The notes beneath the pieces were generated by a model. The model was not told the origin of the DNA. It saw nothing but the letters and a program-made list of their open reading frames with translations, and made no database searches. 5,812 bases of DNA from assembly GCA_023818555.1 (NCBI GenBank), contig JAMWCG010000068.1, positions 1 to 5,812 of the forward strand, read 5' to 3'. The stretch comes from Candidatus Omnitrophota bacterium (GTDB lineage Bacteria > Omnitrophota > Gorgyraeia > DTHP01). The translations under genes were made by a program, and so were the position numbers. Of this stretch, positions 1 through 5,812 are shown piece by piece; positions within the stretch are counted from its first letter, which is position 1; every line of letters begins with the position of its first letter.

Positions 1-2
1 TT

Positions 3-1052
3 ATGAAAGATTATAAGAAGATTCTCTTTTTTGTTTGTATATTTTTCTTTCTTGAGCGGGAGGGGTTAGCCTGGAATGCGGATGGGCGCTATCATTCTTA
101 TGCGGAGGTTTTAAGTGATTTTGAAGAATTAGCCAAAACCTATCCCGATTTAGCGGAATCGGTCAATCTGGGGAGTTCATTTGAAGGAAGAAAAATTTTC
201 GCCTTAAGAATAACCAAGGTCAAGGAGGGTAAGGCAAAAATTTTATTAAGCGGAGGAATACATGCCCGGGAATGGTTGGGAGTGGAAACTGCCCGCCTTC
301 TGGCAAAGTATATCCTGGAAGATTATCCCCAGGATAAGAAAGTAAAAGATTATCTTGAACAATCCGAAGTCTGGATTGTGCCCATAGTTAATCCGGATGG
401 GTTTGAATACGATAGAAATACGCAGGCTTTATGGAGAAAGAATAGAAGACCCATAGAAAATAGCGGAATCGGTGTAGATTTAAATCGGAACTTTGATTTC
501 CATTGGGACCCTCCCCAATCGGCAAGCACTAATCCTGCCTCCGATACTTATCGTGGTCCTTCTCCTGCCTCTGAGACGGAGGTGAAAATTATTCAGGATT
601 TAATTTCTCAGGGTTTTAATGCTTTCATTGATTTTCATTCTTACAGTCAGATAATTGTCTATCCTTGGGGACACACTTCTTCACCTGCTCCGGACGCCTC
701 TACCTTTAATAAAATCGCTCAAGAGATGAGTCAAAGGATGAGGGAAGTGAACAATAAGAATTATAGAAGCGGGCAGATTCCGCATCTTCTCTATCCGGTT
801 TCCGGAGACAGCATAGATTATGCTTATGGGAAATTTAAAACCTATGCTTTTTGTATAGAACTTCCACCCCCTCTGGGAGCCTTTTCTTTTTATCCACCTT
901 CCGATTACATTCTCCCCACCGCAGAAGAGAATCTGGTGGCGGTGAAATATCTTATGGAATATTTAACCTCTCCTTCCCCGCCTTCTCCGTCTCCAGAAGG
1001 TATAAAGGTGATTGAGACTATTCTGCATCCCTCACCCAGGGAAAGTCCTTAA
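3..1052 (+). CDS. Secreted M14 zinc carboxypeptidase (carboxypeptidase A/T type)
   Basis: This is a metallocarboxypeptidase that removes C-terminal residues from peptides using one zinc ion. Residues 1-23 look like a signal peptide: lysines at 5-6, a hydrophobic core at about 7-17, and a GLA cleavage site before W24, so it probably acts outside the cytoplasm. By alignment to bovine carboxypeptidase A from memory, the zinc ligands are H87 and E90 (motif HAREW) and H212 (DFHSYSQ). The substrate-binding residues are R145 or R148 (WRKNRR) and N161-R162 (DLNRNFD). The tyrosine is Y264 (LLYPVSGDSIDY), and the general base is E286 (CIELP). All key residues are present, so it should be active. I271 sits where pancreatic enzymes set the P1' preference, and D269 is acidic as I recall for carboxypeptidase T; substrate preference is uncertain. 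A Pro/Ser stretch at 322-331 is followed by only 18 residues. Only two bases lie upstream, so its ribosome site and promoter cannot be seen; the start is chosen from the signal peptide. Confidence 0.93.
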   Translation: MKDYKKILFFVCIFFFLEREGLAWNADGRYHSYAEVLSDFEELAKTYPDLAESVNLGSSFEGRKIFALRITKVKEGKAKILLSGGIHAREWLGVETARLLAKYILEDYPQDKKVKDYLEQSEVWIVPIVNPDGFEYDRNTQALWRKNRRPIENSGIGVDLNRNFDFHWDPPQSASTNPASDTYRGPSPASETEVKIIQDLISQGFNAFIDFHSYSQIIVYPWGHTSSPAPDASTFNKIAQEMSQRMREVNNKNYRSGQIPHLLYPVSGDSIDYAYGKFKTYAFCIELPPPLGAFSFYPPSDYILPTAEENLVAVKYLMEYLTSPSPPSPSPEGIKVIETILHPSPRESP

Positions 1053-1075
1053 TTGAGAGAATAGACCGAAATTCC

Positions 1076-1104
1076 TTGCAGTTTTTCCTTTAATTTCTTA
1101 AAAT
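1076..1104 (+). promoter_or_regulatory. Candidate sigma70-type promoter for comM
   Basis: A TTGCAG hexamer (1076-1081; four of six match the TTGACA -35 consensus) lies 17 bases before TAAAAT (1099-1104; five of six match TATAAT). The spacing is ideal and the site is in the gap after the carboxypeptidase. A start point 6-7 bases past the -10 box would be at about 1110-1111, on or beside the ATG at 1111. AT-rich gaps can produce such matches by chance, so this is a prediction. Confidence 0.5.
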
Positions 1105-1110
1105 ATTAGC

Positions 1111-2640
1111 ATGCTTTCCAAAATTTTTTCCGCTTCAGTTTTAGGCTTAGAAGGATACGGAGTGGAGATTGAGGTAGATGTAGGGGGAGGGATTCCTGCA
1201 GTGGCGGTGGTGGGCCTTCCCGACACCGCGGTTAAGGAGTCTAAGGAGCGGGTAAAATCTGCACTTAAGAATTCTCAATTTGATTATCCACCACGAAAAA
1301 TTACCGTCAATCTCGCACCCGCGGATATAAAAAAGGAAGGGCCGATTTTTGACCTCCCCATTGCCCTGGGCATAATTTCTGCTACCGGACAGATGAATTC
1401 TGAGAGGTTAAAGGAATTTATTATCATCGGAGAACTTGCCCTCAACGGAGAGATTAGAAGGGTAAAAGGGGTTTTGCCCATTGCTTTATCTCTACGGAAA
1501 TCTCCATTTAAAAAGATAATTCTCCCTCAGGATAATGCTGCAGAAGCAGGGATAGTGGAAGAGATTGAAGCCTATCCGGTGCGCACCCTTTCTGAGGCAG
1601 TGGCTTTTTTAGAAGGGAAGATAGAAATTAGCCCTTATAGAATAGAAAGAGAGGATTTATTAAAAGGGTTAGGTGATTATGAGGTAGATTTCTCGGAGGT
1701 AAAAGGTCAGGAATTTGTAAAGCGGGCCTTAGAAATTTCTGCCAGTGGTTATCATAATCTTCTCATGCTCGGGCCCCCAGGAGCAGGGAAGACAATGTTA
1801 GCAAAAAGACTCCCTACTATCCTTCCCGAGATGACCAGAGAAGAATGTCTGGAAACCACCCAGATTTATAGTGTGGCTGGACTCCTTCCCCCAAACCAGG
1901 CGCTTATCACCCGCAGGCCGTTTAGAATGGTCCATCATACTGCTTCAGACATTGCTCTGGTAGGAGGGGGAGCAGTTCCCAAGCCCGGAGAAATCAGTCT
2001 TGCCCACAATGGAGTTTTATTTCTGGATGAACTTCCTGAATTTCATCGTGATACCTTAGAGGTTTTACGCCAGCCTCTGGAAGAGGGACAGATTACTATT
2101 TCCCGGGCGAGCCGGAGCTTAACTTTTTTTTCCCGTTTTCTTCTCTGTGCGACCATGAATCCCTGTCCCTGTGGTTATTTTGGCTCCTCCCGCGAATGTC
2201 ACTGTACTCCACGGAAGATCCAGCAGTATCGGGCAAAAATCTCCGGACCTTTGCTTGACCGCATTGATATCCATATTGAAGTTCCCGCCTTGAAATACAA
2301 AGAACTCTTAGGGAAAAACGAAGGAGAGCCTTCTTCAGAGATAAGAAAGAGGGTGAATAGAGCGAGAAAAATACAACTCAGGCGTTTCAAAAATACGGGG
2401 ATAAATTTTAACTCTCAGATGAGTAGTCGCTTAATAAAGAAGTTTTGCCAGTTAGAGGAAAGTTCTCAGGAACTCTTGAAAAGGGCTATCGATGAATTAG
2501 GGATTTCTGCCAGAGGTTATGATAAGATTTTGAAAGTTGCCCGGACCATTGCCGATTTAGCCGGTTCAGAAAACATCCTTACCGAACATATTGCTGAGGC
2601 AATTCAGTATCGGAGCCTGGATAGAAATCTCTGGATATAA
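1111..2640 (+). CDS. comM: ComM/YifB family AAA+ ATPase (Mg chelatase-like)
   Basis: This cytoplasmic AAA+ ATPase belongs to the YifB/ComM family. Vibrio ComM acts as a hexameric branch-migration helicase that extends integration of incoming DNA during natural transformation; many non-competent bacteria also carry it. The order is typical: a Lon-like N-terminal domain (about 1-165), the ATPase core (about 190-395) and a Mg-chelatase-type C-terminal domain (about 405-500). Walker A is GPPGAGKT at 221-228 and Walker B is LFLDE at 303-307. Sensor 1 is in ATMNPCPCG with N350, and the GPLLDRID motif carries R384, a likely arginine finger. The sensor 2 region is ISARGYDKIL with R468. Cysteines 352, 354, 363 and 365 form the family's likely zinc site. 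At 509 residues it is the normal full length. The start at 1111 is set by the conserved N-terminus (MLSKIFSASVLGLEGYGVEI). No Shine-Dalgarno motif precedes it, and a promoter lies directly upstream. The next gene follows after 36 bases. Confidence 0.95.
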   Translation: MLSKIFSASVLGLEGYGVEIEVDVGGGIPAVAVVGLPDTAVKESKERVKSALKNSQFDYPPRKITVNLAPADIKKEGPIFDLPIALGIISATGQMNSERLKEFIIIGELALNGEIRRVKGVLPIALSLRKSPFKKIILPQDNAAEAGIVEEIEAYPVRTLSEAVAFLEGKIEISPYRIEREDLLKGLGDYEVDFSEVKGQEFVKRALEISASGYHNLLMLGPPGAGKTMLAKRLPTILPEMTREECLETTQIYSVAGLLPPNQALITRRPFRMVHHTASDIALVGGGAVPKPGEISLAHNGVLFLDELPEFHRDTLEVLRQPLEEGQITISRASRSLTFFSRFLLCATMNPCPCGYFGSSRECHCTPRKIQQYRAKISGPLLDRIDIHIEVPALKYKELLGKNEGEPSSEIRKRVNRARKIQLRRFKNTGINFNSQMSSRLIKKFCQLEESSQELLKRAIDELGISARGYDKILKVARTIADLAGSENILTEHIAEAIQYRSLDRNLWI

Positions 2641-2664
2641 ATATAACTTGAGGAAAAGATAAAT

Positions 2665-2672
2665 AGAGGAGG
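2665..2672 (+). promoter_or_regulatory. Strong Shine-Dalgarno site of the L,D-transpeptidase gene
   Basis: AGAGGAGG ends four bases before the ATG at 2677. It is by far the best ribosome binding site in the window, and it fixes the start of this gene. The comM, accA and ligase starts lack a well-placed site of this kind. Confidence 0.85.
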
Positions 2673-2676
2673 AAAG

Positions 2677-3606
2677 ATGAAAAGTCTCAAGAGCGGTTTA
2701 AAAATTCTTTTGGGGATTGCCGGCGGAGTTTTGCTTTTCGTGGTGATTCTTTCTTTATTAAGATTTAGTCCCTTTAAACAATTTGGGAAAAACTGGGAAT
2801 TAAGAAATTTAATTCATAAGGCAGAAAAGGCGGAGCGAGAGGGAGAGTTTTATAAAGCCATACAATATTTAGAAAAGATTGATGGGAATTTTGGGAGAAA
2901 TAGAAGGCTCTATTCAGCCTGGCTTAAACTTGCTTTGCTTTATGAGAAAACCAACCGCCTTCTGGAAGCAAAAAAAATCCTGGAAAAGATAATCTCAGAA
3001 TCCAATTTTTCAGAGCCAATTCAAGAAGCGCAAAAGGAGTTAGGGAATTTAAATATAAAGATTATTTTCTCTCCTCTGATTACAGAGGAAGATTTTGTTT
3101 ATGAAGTAAAAGAAGGTGATTCTTTGACCAAGATTGCACAATACTTTAATACCACGGTAGAACTCCTGAAACGGGCAAATAGCCTTAAAGAGGATGCGTT
3201 GCGGGTAGGGATGCGGCTTAAGGTGACCCCACTAAAATTTTCGCTTTTGGTAGACAAATCCCAGAATACTCTTACCCTGAAGGCGAAAGATAAAGTAGTG
3301 AAGGTTTACACTGTTTCTACCGGCCTCAACAATGTTACTCCGGTGGGAAATTTTAAGATTATAAATAAGATTGTTAATCCTGTCTGGTATAAGGAGGGGA
3401 AAGCCATTCCCCCTGGAGACCCGGAAAACATCTTAGGAAGTCACTGGTTAGGGATTTCTCAAAAGGGTTATGGAATCCATGGCACAACCCAACCCGAAAC
3501 CATTGGTAAACATATTACCCAGGGTTGTATAAGGATGTATAATCAGGAAGTGGAAGAACTCTATATTCTTCTTCCTCTGGGAACCGAAGTAATCATTAGG
3601 GAATAA
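2677..3606 (+). CDS. Membrane-anchored L,D-transpeptidase (TPR-like, LysM and YkuD domains)
   Basis: This protein probably cross-links peptidoglycan stem peptides, or attaches proteins to them, through a cysteine acyl-enzyme. The N-terminus has positive residues and one hydrophobic helix at about 9-28. No cleavage site is obvious, so it looks like a signal anchor with the rest outside the cytoplasmic membrane. Residues 42-109 are helical and resemble two TPR repeats (EGEFYKAIQYLEKI, then KTNRLLEAKKILEKI). A LysM domain for glycan binding spans about 141-184 (VYEVKEGDSLTKIAQYFNTT). The YkuD catalytic domain spans about 187-308. It has H268 in GIHGT and the nucleophile C284 in TQGCIRM, 16 residues later and within the family's usual spacing. 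R286 follows the cysteine. The substrate-side motif PPGDPENILGSHWLGIS is at 245-261. Position 282 is Gln where many relatives have His. The gene lies 36 bases after comM and 51 before accA. The exact linkage it makes cannot be read from the sequence. Confidence 0.92.
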   Translation: MKSLKSGLKILLGIAGGVLLFVVILSLLRFSPFKQFGKNWELRNLIHKAEKAEREGEFYKAIQYLEKIDGNFGRNRRLYSAWLKLALLYEKTNRLLEAKKILEKIISESNFSEPIQEAQKELGNLNIKIIFSPLITEEDFVYEVKEGDSLTKIAQYFNTTVELLKRANSLKEDALRVGMRLKVTPLKFSLLVDKSQNTLTLKAKDKVVKVYTVSTGLNNVTPVGNFKIINKIVNPVWYKEGKAIPPGDPENILGSHWLGISQKGYGIHGTTQPETIGKHITQGCIRMYNQEVEELYILLPLGTEVIIRE

Positions 3607-3629
3607 AAATCAACGCTTACTGAACTTCC

Positions 3630-3671
3630 ATGAGGGCATTACTAATTAGTAAAGAGGATGAACGAGCTTGA
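3630..3671 (+). other. Possible 13-codon leader frame overlapping the accA start
   Basis: A short open frame (ATG at 3630, TGA at 3669-3671, peptide [13 protein letters not shown]) runs across the palindrome and ends 12 bases inside accA, in a different frame. Its stop close to the accA start would allow translational coupling. It has no ribosome site of its own, so it may be a chance frame. Confidence 0.15.
3639..3652. repeat. 14-bp perfect palindrome upstream of accA
   Basis: TTACTAATTAGTAA is identical to its reverse complement and ends five bases before the accA ATG. As DNA it could be the operator of a dimeric repressor of the MarR or TetR type. As RNA it could form a five-pair stem (TTACT/AGTAA) with an AATT loop. 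A GAGG motif lies on each side, at 3632-3635 and 3654-3657. Another 14-bp palindrome occurs inside the ligase gene at 5493-5506, so chance cannot be excluded. Confidence 0.45.
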
Positions 3672-4608
3672 TTTTGAAAAACCGATTATTGAATTGGAGA
3701 AGAAGATTGCGGAGTTAAAGAAATTCTCCGAATCCAAAAAGATTGACCTTTCTATAGAGATAAAGCGCCTTGAGGAGAAACTGGAGACCATCCGGCACAA
3801 TATTTTTGAGAACCTTACTCCCTGGCAGAGAGTCCAGATTGCCCGGCACCCTTTAAGACCCTATACCCTGGATTATATAAATATAATAATGAATGACTTT
3901 ATAGAATTTCATGGAGATAGACTTTTTGGGGATGATAAAGCGATTGTGGGAGGATTTGCCCTCTTAGAGAAAACGAAGGTTTGTGTATTGGGACATCAGA
4001 AGGGAAGGGATACCAAGGAGAATATTTACCGCAATTTTGGTTGTGCTCATCCGGAGGGGTACCGCAAGGCTCTGAGATTGATGCAGATGGCAGAGAAGTT
4101 TAAAATCCCTGTGATTGTTTTTATTGATACCCCCGGGGCATATCCGGGGATTGGTGCGGAAGAAAGGGGACAGGCACATTCCATTGCTTACAACTTAAGA
4201 GAGATGGTGATGTTAAAAACCCCGATTGTTGTGGTAGTGATTGGGGAAGGAGGAAGCGGTGGAGCCTTGGGAATGGGAGTGGGAGACAGAATTCTGATGT
4301 TAGAAAATTCCTATTACTCGGTGATTTCGCCAGAAGGTTGTGCGGCCATCCTCTGGAGAGACAGAAGCAAAGCCAGTGAATCTGCGGAAGCCTTAAGACT
4401 TACTGCGGAAGACCTTCTGGAATTGGGGATTATTGATGAAGTATTGGCTGAACCTCTGGGAGGAGCTCACCGCAATCCGGAGGAAGTTGCGGAAACGATA
4501 AAGAAAGCCATCAAGCGCCATTTGAAAGAACTCTGTGAAGTTCCCCTTGAAGAATTGCTGGCTCAGCGCTACAGAAAGTATCGTCGCATAGGCGTGTGGA
4601 AGGAATGA
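3658..4608 (+). CDS. accA: Acetyl-CoA carboxylase carboxyltransferase subunit alpha
   Basis: AccA pairs with AccD to form the carboxyltransferase that moves CO2 from carboxybiotin to acetyl-CoA, giving malonyl-CoA, the first committed step of fatty-acid synthesis. It is cytoplasmic. At 316 residues it matches the E. coli protein (about 319) along its whole length. Shared blocks are [14 protein letters not shown] at the N-terminus (4-17), [13 protein letters not shown] (62-74), [17 protein letters not shown] (112-128) and [18 protein letters not shown] (132-149). Further on are [16 protein letters not shown] (157-172), GEGGSGGAL (197-205), [14 protein letters not shown] (220-233) and [11 protein letters not shown] (265-275). 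The glycine-rich segments at 159-164 and 197-203 build the crotonase-fold active site. AccD, AccB and AccC are not in the window. The start at 3658 agrees with E. coli, and an in-frame TAA at 3643 rules out a longer form. The only near ribosome motif, AAGAGG, touches the ATG directly, which is unusual. An acyl-CoA ligase follows after 52 bases. Confidence 0.97.
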   Translation: MNELDFEKPIIELEKKIAELKKFSESKKIDLSIEIKRLEEKLETIRHNIFENLTPWQRVQIARHPLRPYTLDYINIIMNDFIEFHGDRLFGDDKAIVGGFALLEKTKVCVLGHQKGRDTKENIYRNFGCAHPEGYRKALRLMQMAEKFKIPVIVFIDTPGAYPGIGAEERGQAHSIAYNLREMVMLKTPIVVVVIGEGGSGGALGMGVGDRILMLENSYYSVISPEGCAAILWRDRSKASESAEALRLTAEDLLELGIIDEVLAEPLGGAHRNPEEVAETIKKAIKRHLKELCEVPLEELLAQRYRKYRRIGVWKE

Positions 4609-4622
4609 TTTCTGGAGAATGA
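4605..4622 (+). other. Possible 5-codon linker frame overlapping the accA stop
   Basis: The ATG at 4605 overlaps the accA stop as ATGA (4605-4608). The frame reads MISGE and stops at 4620-4622, again overlapping the next ATG as ATGA. It is very short and is listed only as part of the linked set described in the findings. Confidence 0.12.
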
Positions 4623-4660
4623 GACTAAATGTTTTCAGAAAAGTCCGGGTAAAGAAATGA
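4619..4660 (+). other. Possible 13-codon basic leader peptide before the acyl-CoA ligase
   Basis: This frame (MRLNVFRKVRVKK, six of 13 residues Arg or Lys) starts at 4619. Its TGA (4658-4660) directly abuts the ligase ATG at 4661, in the same frame. A GGAG motif at 4614-4617 precedes it with only one base of spacing, shorter than usual. The ligase has no good ribosome site of its own, so coupled re-initiation is plausible. It may equally be a chance frame. Confidence 0.22.
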
Positions 4661-5812
4661 ATGGATGAGAAGACGCTAGTTGATGTTTTTTTAACTGCCA
4701 CAGAAAAATTCAAAGATAAAGTGGCATTACAGATTGCCTCTACGGATAAAAAGGAGGCAATTTTTTATTTTCAGGTGAGAGAAAATGTAGAAAGAATTCT
4801 CTGGGCAATGAACAGTTGGGAGATAAAGAAAGGAGAACTTATTGCCATTTTATCCGAAAATCGTCCGGAATGGATATATGCCTACTTCGCCATCCTGGGT
4901 AGAGGAGGAGTAGTGGTGGGAATAGATATAAATTTAAAGCCTCCCGAGATACTTTTCATTCTCAACCATGCGGAGATAAAAACAATCTTTGTTTCTGGAG
5001 GAGCGCTCCCGGGCCTGTTAGAGATAAAAAATCAATCCTCCCTGAGAAGAATAATCTGTTTTGATATATTAGAAGGAGAAGGGGTTTCCTTTCTCCCGCA
5101 TATATTAAGTAAAGAATACTTTCCGTTTTCCTATCCTCAGATTTCTCCTCAAGACCTGGCAATGCTTGTCTATACCTCCGGGACCACCGGTAATCCCAAG
5201 GCGGTTATGCTCACGCATAAAAATATTAGCAGTAATATCCAAATGATTCATCAGATTTTTAACTGGGATCACCGGGATAACTTCTTATCTTTGCTTCCGC
5301 TTTCCCACATGTTTGAACTGACCTGCGGTCTGCTTGCTCCCTTTTCTTCCGGAGCAAAGGTCACTTATATCCATTCTCTCCGACCGGAGGTTATTCTGGA
5401 GACGATGGAGAAAACAAAAGTTACCTATGTAATGGTGGTTCCTGCTATCTTACGGCTTCTTCGTCTGGAGATATGGAGAGAGTTGAAAGAGCTCTCTTTA
5501 AAGAGAAAGTTTATTTTTTATTTTTTCTTTGCACTCTGCGCAGTTTTGCGGACTTTCAATCTAATTTTAGGTAAGCTGTTTTTTAGAAGAATGCATAGAC
5601 GCTTTGGAAATTCTTTAAAATTCTTTGTCAGTGGAGGAGCTCCCTTATCTCCTTTCCTTATCTGGTGGTTTGAGGTTTTAGGGATTAATATCCTTCAGGG
5701 GTATGGACTTACAGAAGCCTCTCCGGTGGTTTCTGTGAATACTCCCCGTGAAAATCGCTTGGGTTCGGTGGGGAAACCGCTTCCAGGGGTAGAGGTAAAG
5801 ATAGAAAATAAT
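4661..5812 (+). CDS. AMP-forming long-chain acyl-CoA ligase, N-terminal part (runs off the window)
   Basis: This adenylate-forming enzyme most likely activates fatty acids with ATP to acyl-AMP and then acyl-CoA. The frame stays open for 384 codons to the window edge with no stop. Motifs in order are the N-terminal ENRPEWIYAYFAILGRGGVVV (66-86, inside the large domain), the ATP/AMP loop YTSGTTGNPKAVMLTHKN (171-188), LPLSHMFE (212-219), SGGAPLS (324-330), QGYGLTE (346-352) and GSVGKPLPGVEVKI (368-381). Between 284 and 308 lies a very hydrophobic, Phe-rich segment preceded by KRKF, which may touch membrane lipid. The long insert before SGGAPL is typical of long-chain ligases rather than acetyl-CoA synthetases. 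The missing part should hold the adenine-ribose aspartate motif and the small C-terminal domain with its catalytic lysine. The start at 4661 is the first possible in frame because TGA directly precedes it; ribosome-site support is weak. Relatives are often next to or fused with PlsC-type acyltransferases, which could be tested downstream. AccA upstream fits a lipid role. Confidence 0.9.
   Translation, partial: MDEKTLVDVFLTATEKFKDKVALQIASTDKKEAIFYFQVRENVERILWAMNSWEIKKGELIAILSENRPEWIYAYFAILGRGGVVVGIDINLKPPEILFILNHAEIKTIFVSGGALPGLLEIKNQSSLRRIICFDILEGEGVSFLPHILSKEYFPFSYPQISPQDLAMLVYTSGTTGNPKAVMLTHKNISSNIQMIHQIFNWDHRDNFLSLLPLSHMFELTCGLLAPFSSGAKVTYIHSLRPEVILETMEKTKVTYVMVVPAILRLLRLEIWRELKELSLKRKFIFYFFFALCAVLRTFNLILGKLFFRRMHRRFGNSLKFFVSGGAPLSPFLIWWFEVLGINILQGYGLTEASPVVSVNTPRENRLGSVGKPLPGVEVKIENN

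Noticed and set aside
1030..1060. AGGGA-AAG-TCCTT hairpin as a terminator after the carboxypeptidase gene
   Set aside because: The stem has only five pairs including a G-T wobble, and no T run follows directly, so it does not meet the pattern of an intrinsic terminator.
1284..1481. Minus-strand open frame of 65 codons inside comM
   Set aside because: It lies fully opposite a well-conserved gene, has no recognisable protein features, and its composition follows from the comM codons. The same holds for the minus-strand frames at 2199-2390, 3964-4179, 4393-4713 and 4962-5162.
2636..2653. TATAAATATAAC followed by TTGAGG at the end of comM as a promoter for the L,D-transpeptidase gene
   Set aside because: The two -10-like boxes have no -35-like hexamer 16-18 bases upstream, and TTGAGG has no -10 box at the right distance downstream.
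3520..3537. Gln instead of His in the TQGCIRM motif of the L,D-transpeptidase, as a sign of inactivity
   Set aside because: The catalytic Cys284 and His268 are present, and as I recall Bacillus YkuD itself has Lys at this position (SKGCIRM), so the change falls within normal family variation.
4658..4660. TGA read as an amino acid, fusing the basic mini-peptide to the acyl-CoA ligase
   Set aside because: accA ends at a TGA exactly where homologues end, the other genes end in TAA, and no internal TGA is needed anywhere. The standard code explains all genes.
5483..5530. Inverted repeats followed by T-rich sequence, resembling an intrinsic terminator
   Set aside because: It lies inside the acyl-CoA ligase and encodes KELSLKRKFIFYFFF. 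The stem is AT-rich with a very small loop, and the T-rich run simply reflects Phe codons.

Overview
The window is a compact bacterial stretch with five genes, all on the + strand and separated by gaps of 36 to 58 bases. No RNA genes, mobile elements or CRISPR arrays are visible. The base composition is moderately AT-rich. The proteins are clearly bacterial and diverged from model-organism relatives. The mix (secreted M14 carboxypeptidase with a Pro/Ser tail, TPR-LysM-YkuD cell-wall enzyme, stand-alone AccA, long-chain acyl-CoA ligase) suggests an uncultivated Gram-negative-type phylum. Omnitrophota or a similar candidate lineage is a guess from gene style, not a demonstrated assignment. The standard genetic code fits every gene.

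Layout. Bases 3-1052 encode a secreted zinc carboxypeptidase of the M14 (carboxypeptidase A/T) family with all catalytic residues and a short Pro/Ser-rich tail. The next gap holds a good sigma70-type promoter whose predicted start point falls on, or one base from, the ATG of the next gene. Bases 1111-2640 encode a ComM/YifB AAA+ ATPase, followed at 2677-3606 by a membrane-anchored L,D-transpeptidase with TPR-like and LysM regions. Bases 3658-4608 encode AccA, the carboxyltransferase alpha subunit of acetyl-CoA carboxylase. From 4661 to the window end runs the first 384 codons of an AMP-forming acyl-CoA ligase, cut off by the edge.

How they fit together. The last four genes could be one transcription unit starting at about 1110, since no terminator is seen between them. 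AccA (malonyl-CoA supply) and the acyl-CoA ligase (fatty-acid activation) make a sensible lipid pair. The L,D-transpeptidase adds an envelope theme, while ComM (DNA recombination during natural transformation) is functionally unrelated.

Most of the unusual signal is in the short gaps. These are the leaderless-looking start of comM, a 14-bp perfect palindrome sitting between two Shine-Dalgarno-like motifs before accA, and a chain of two tiny overlapping reading frames joining the accA stop to the ligase start. I found no convincing new multi-gene system; the genes themselves belong to known families.
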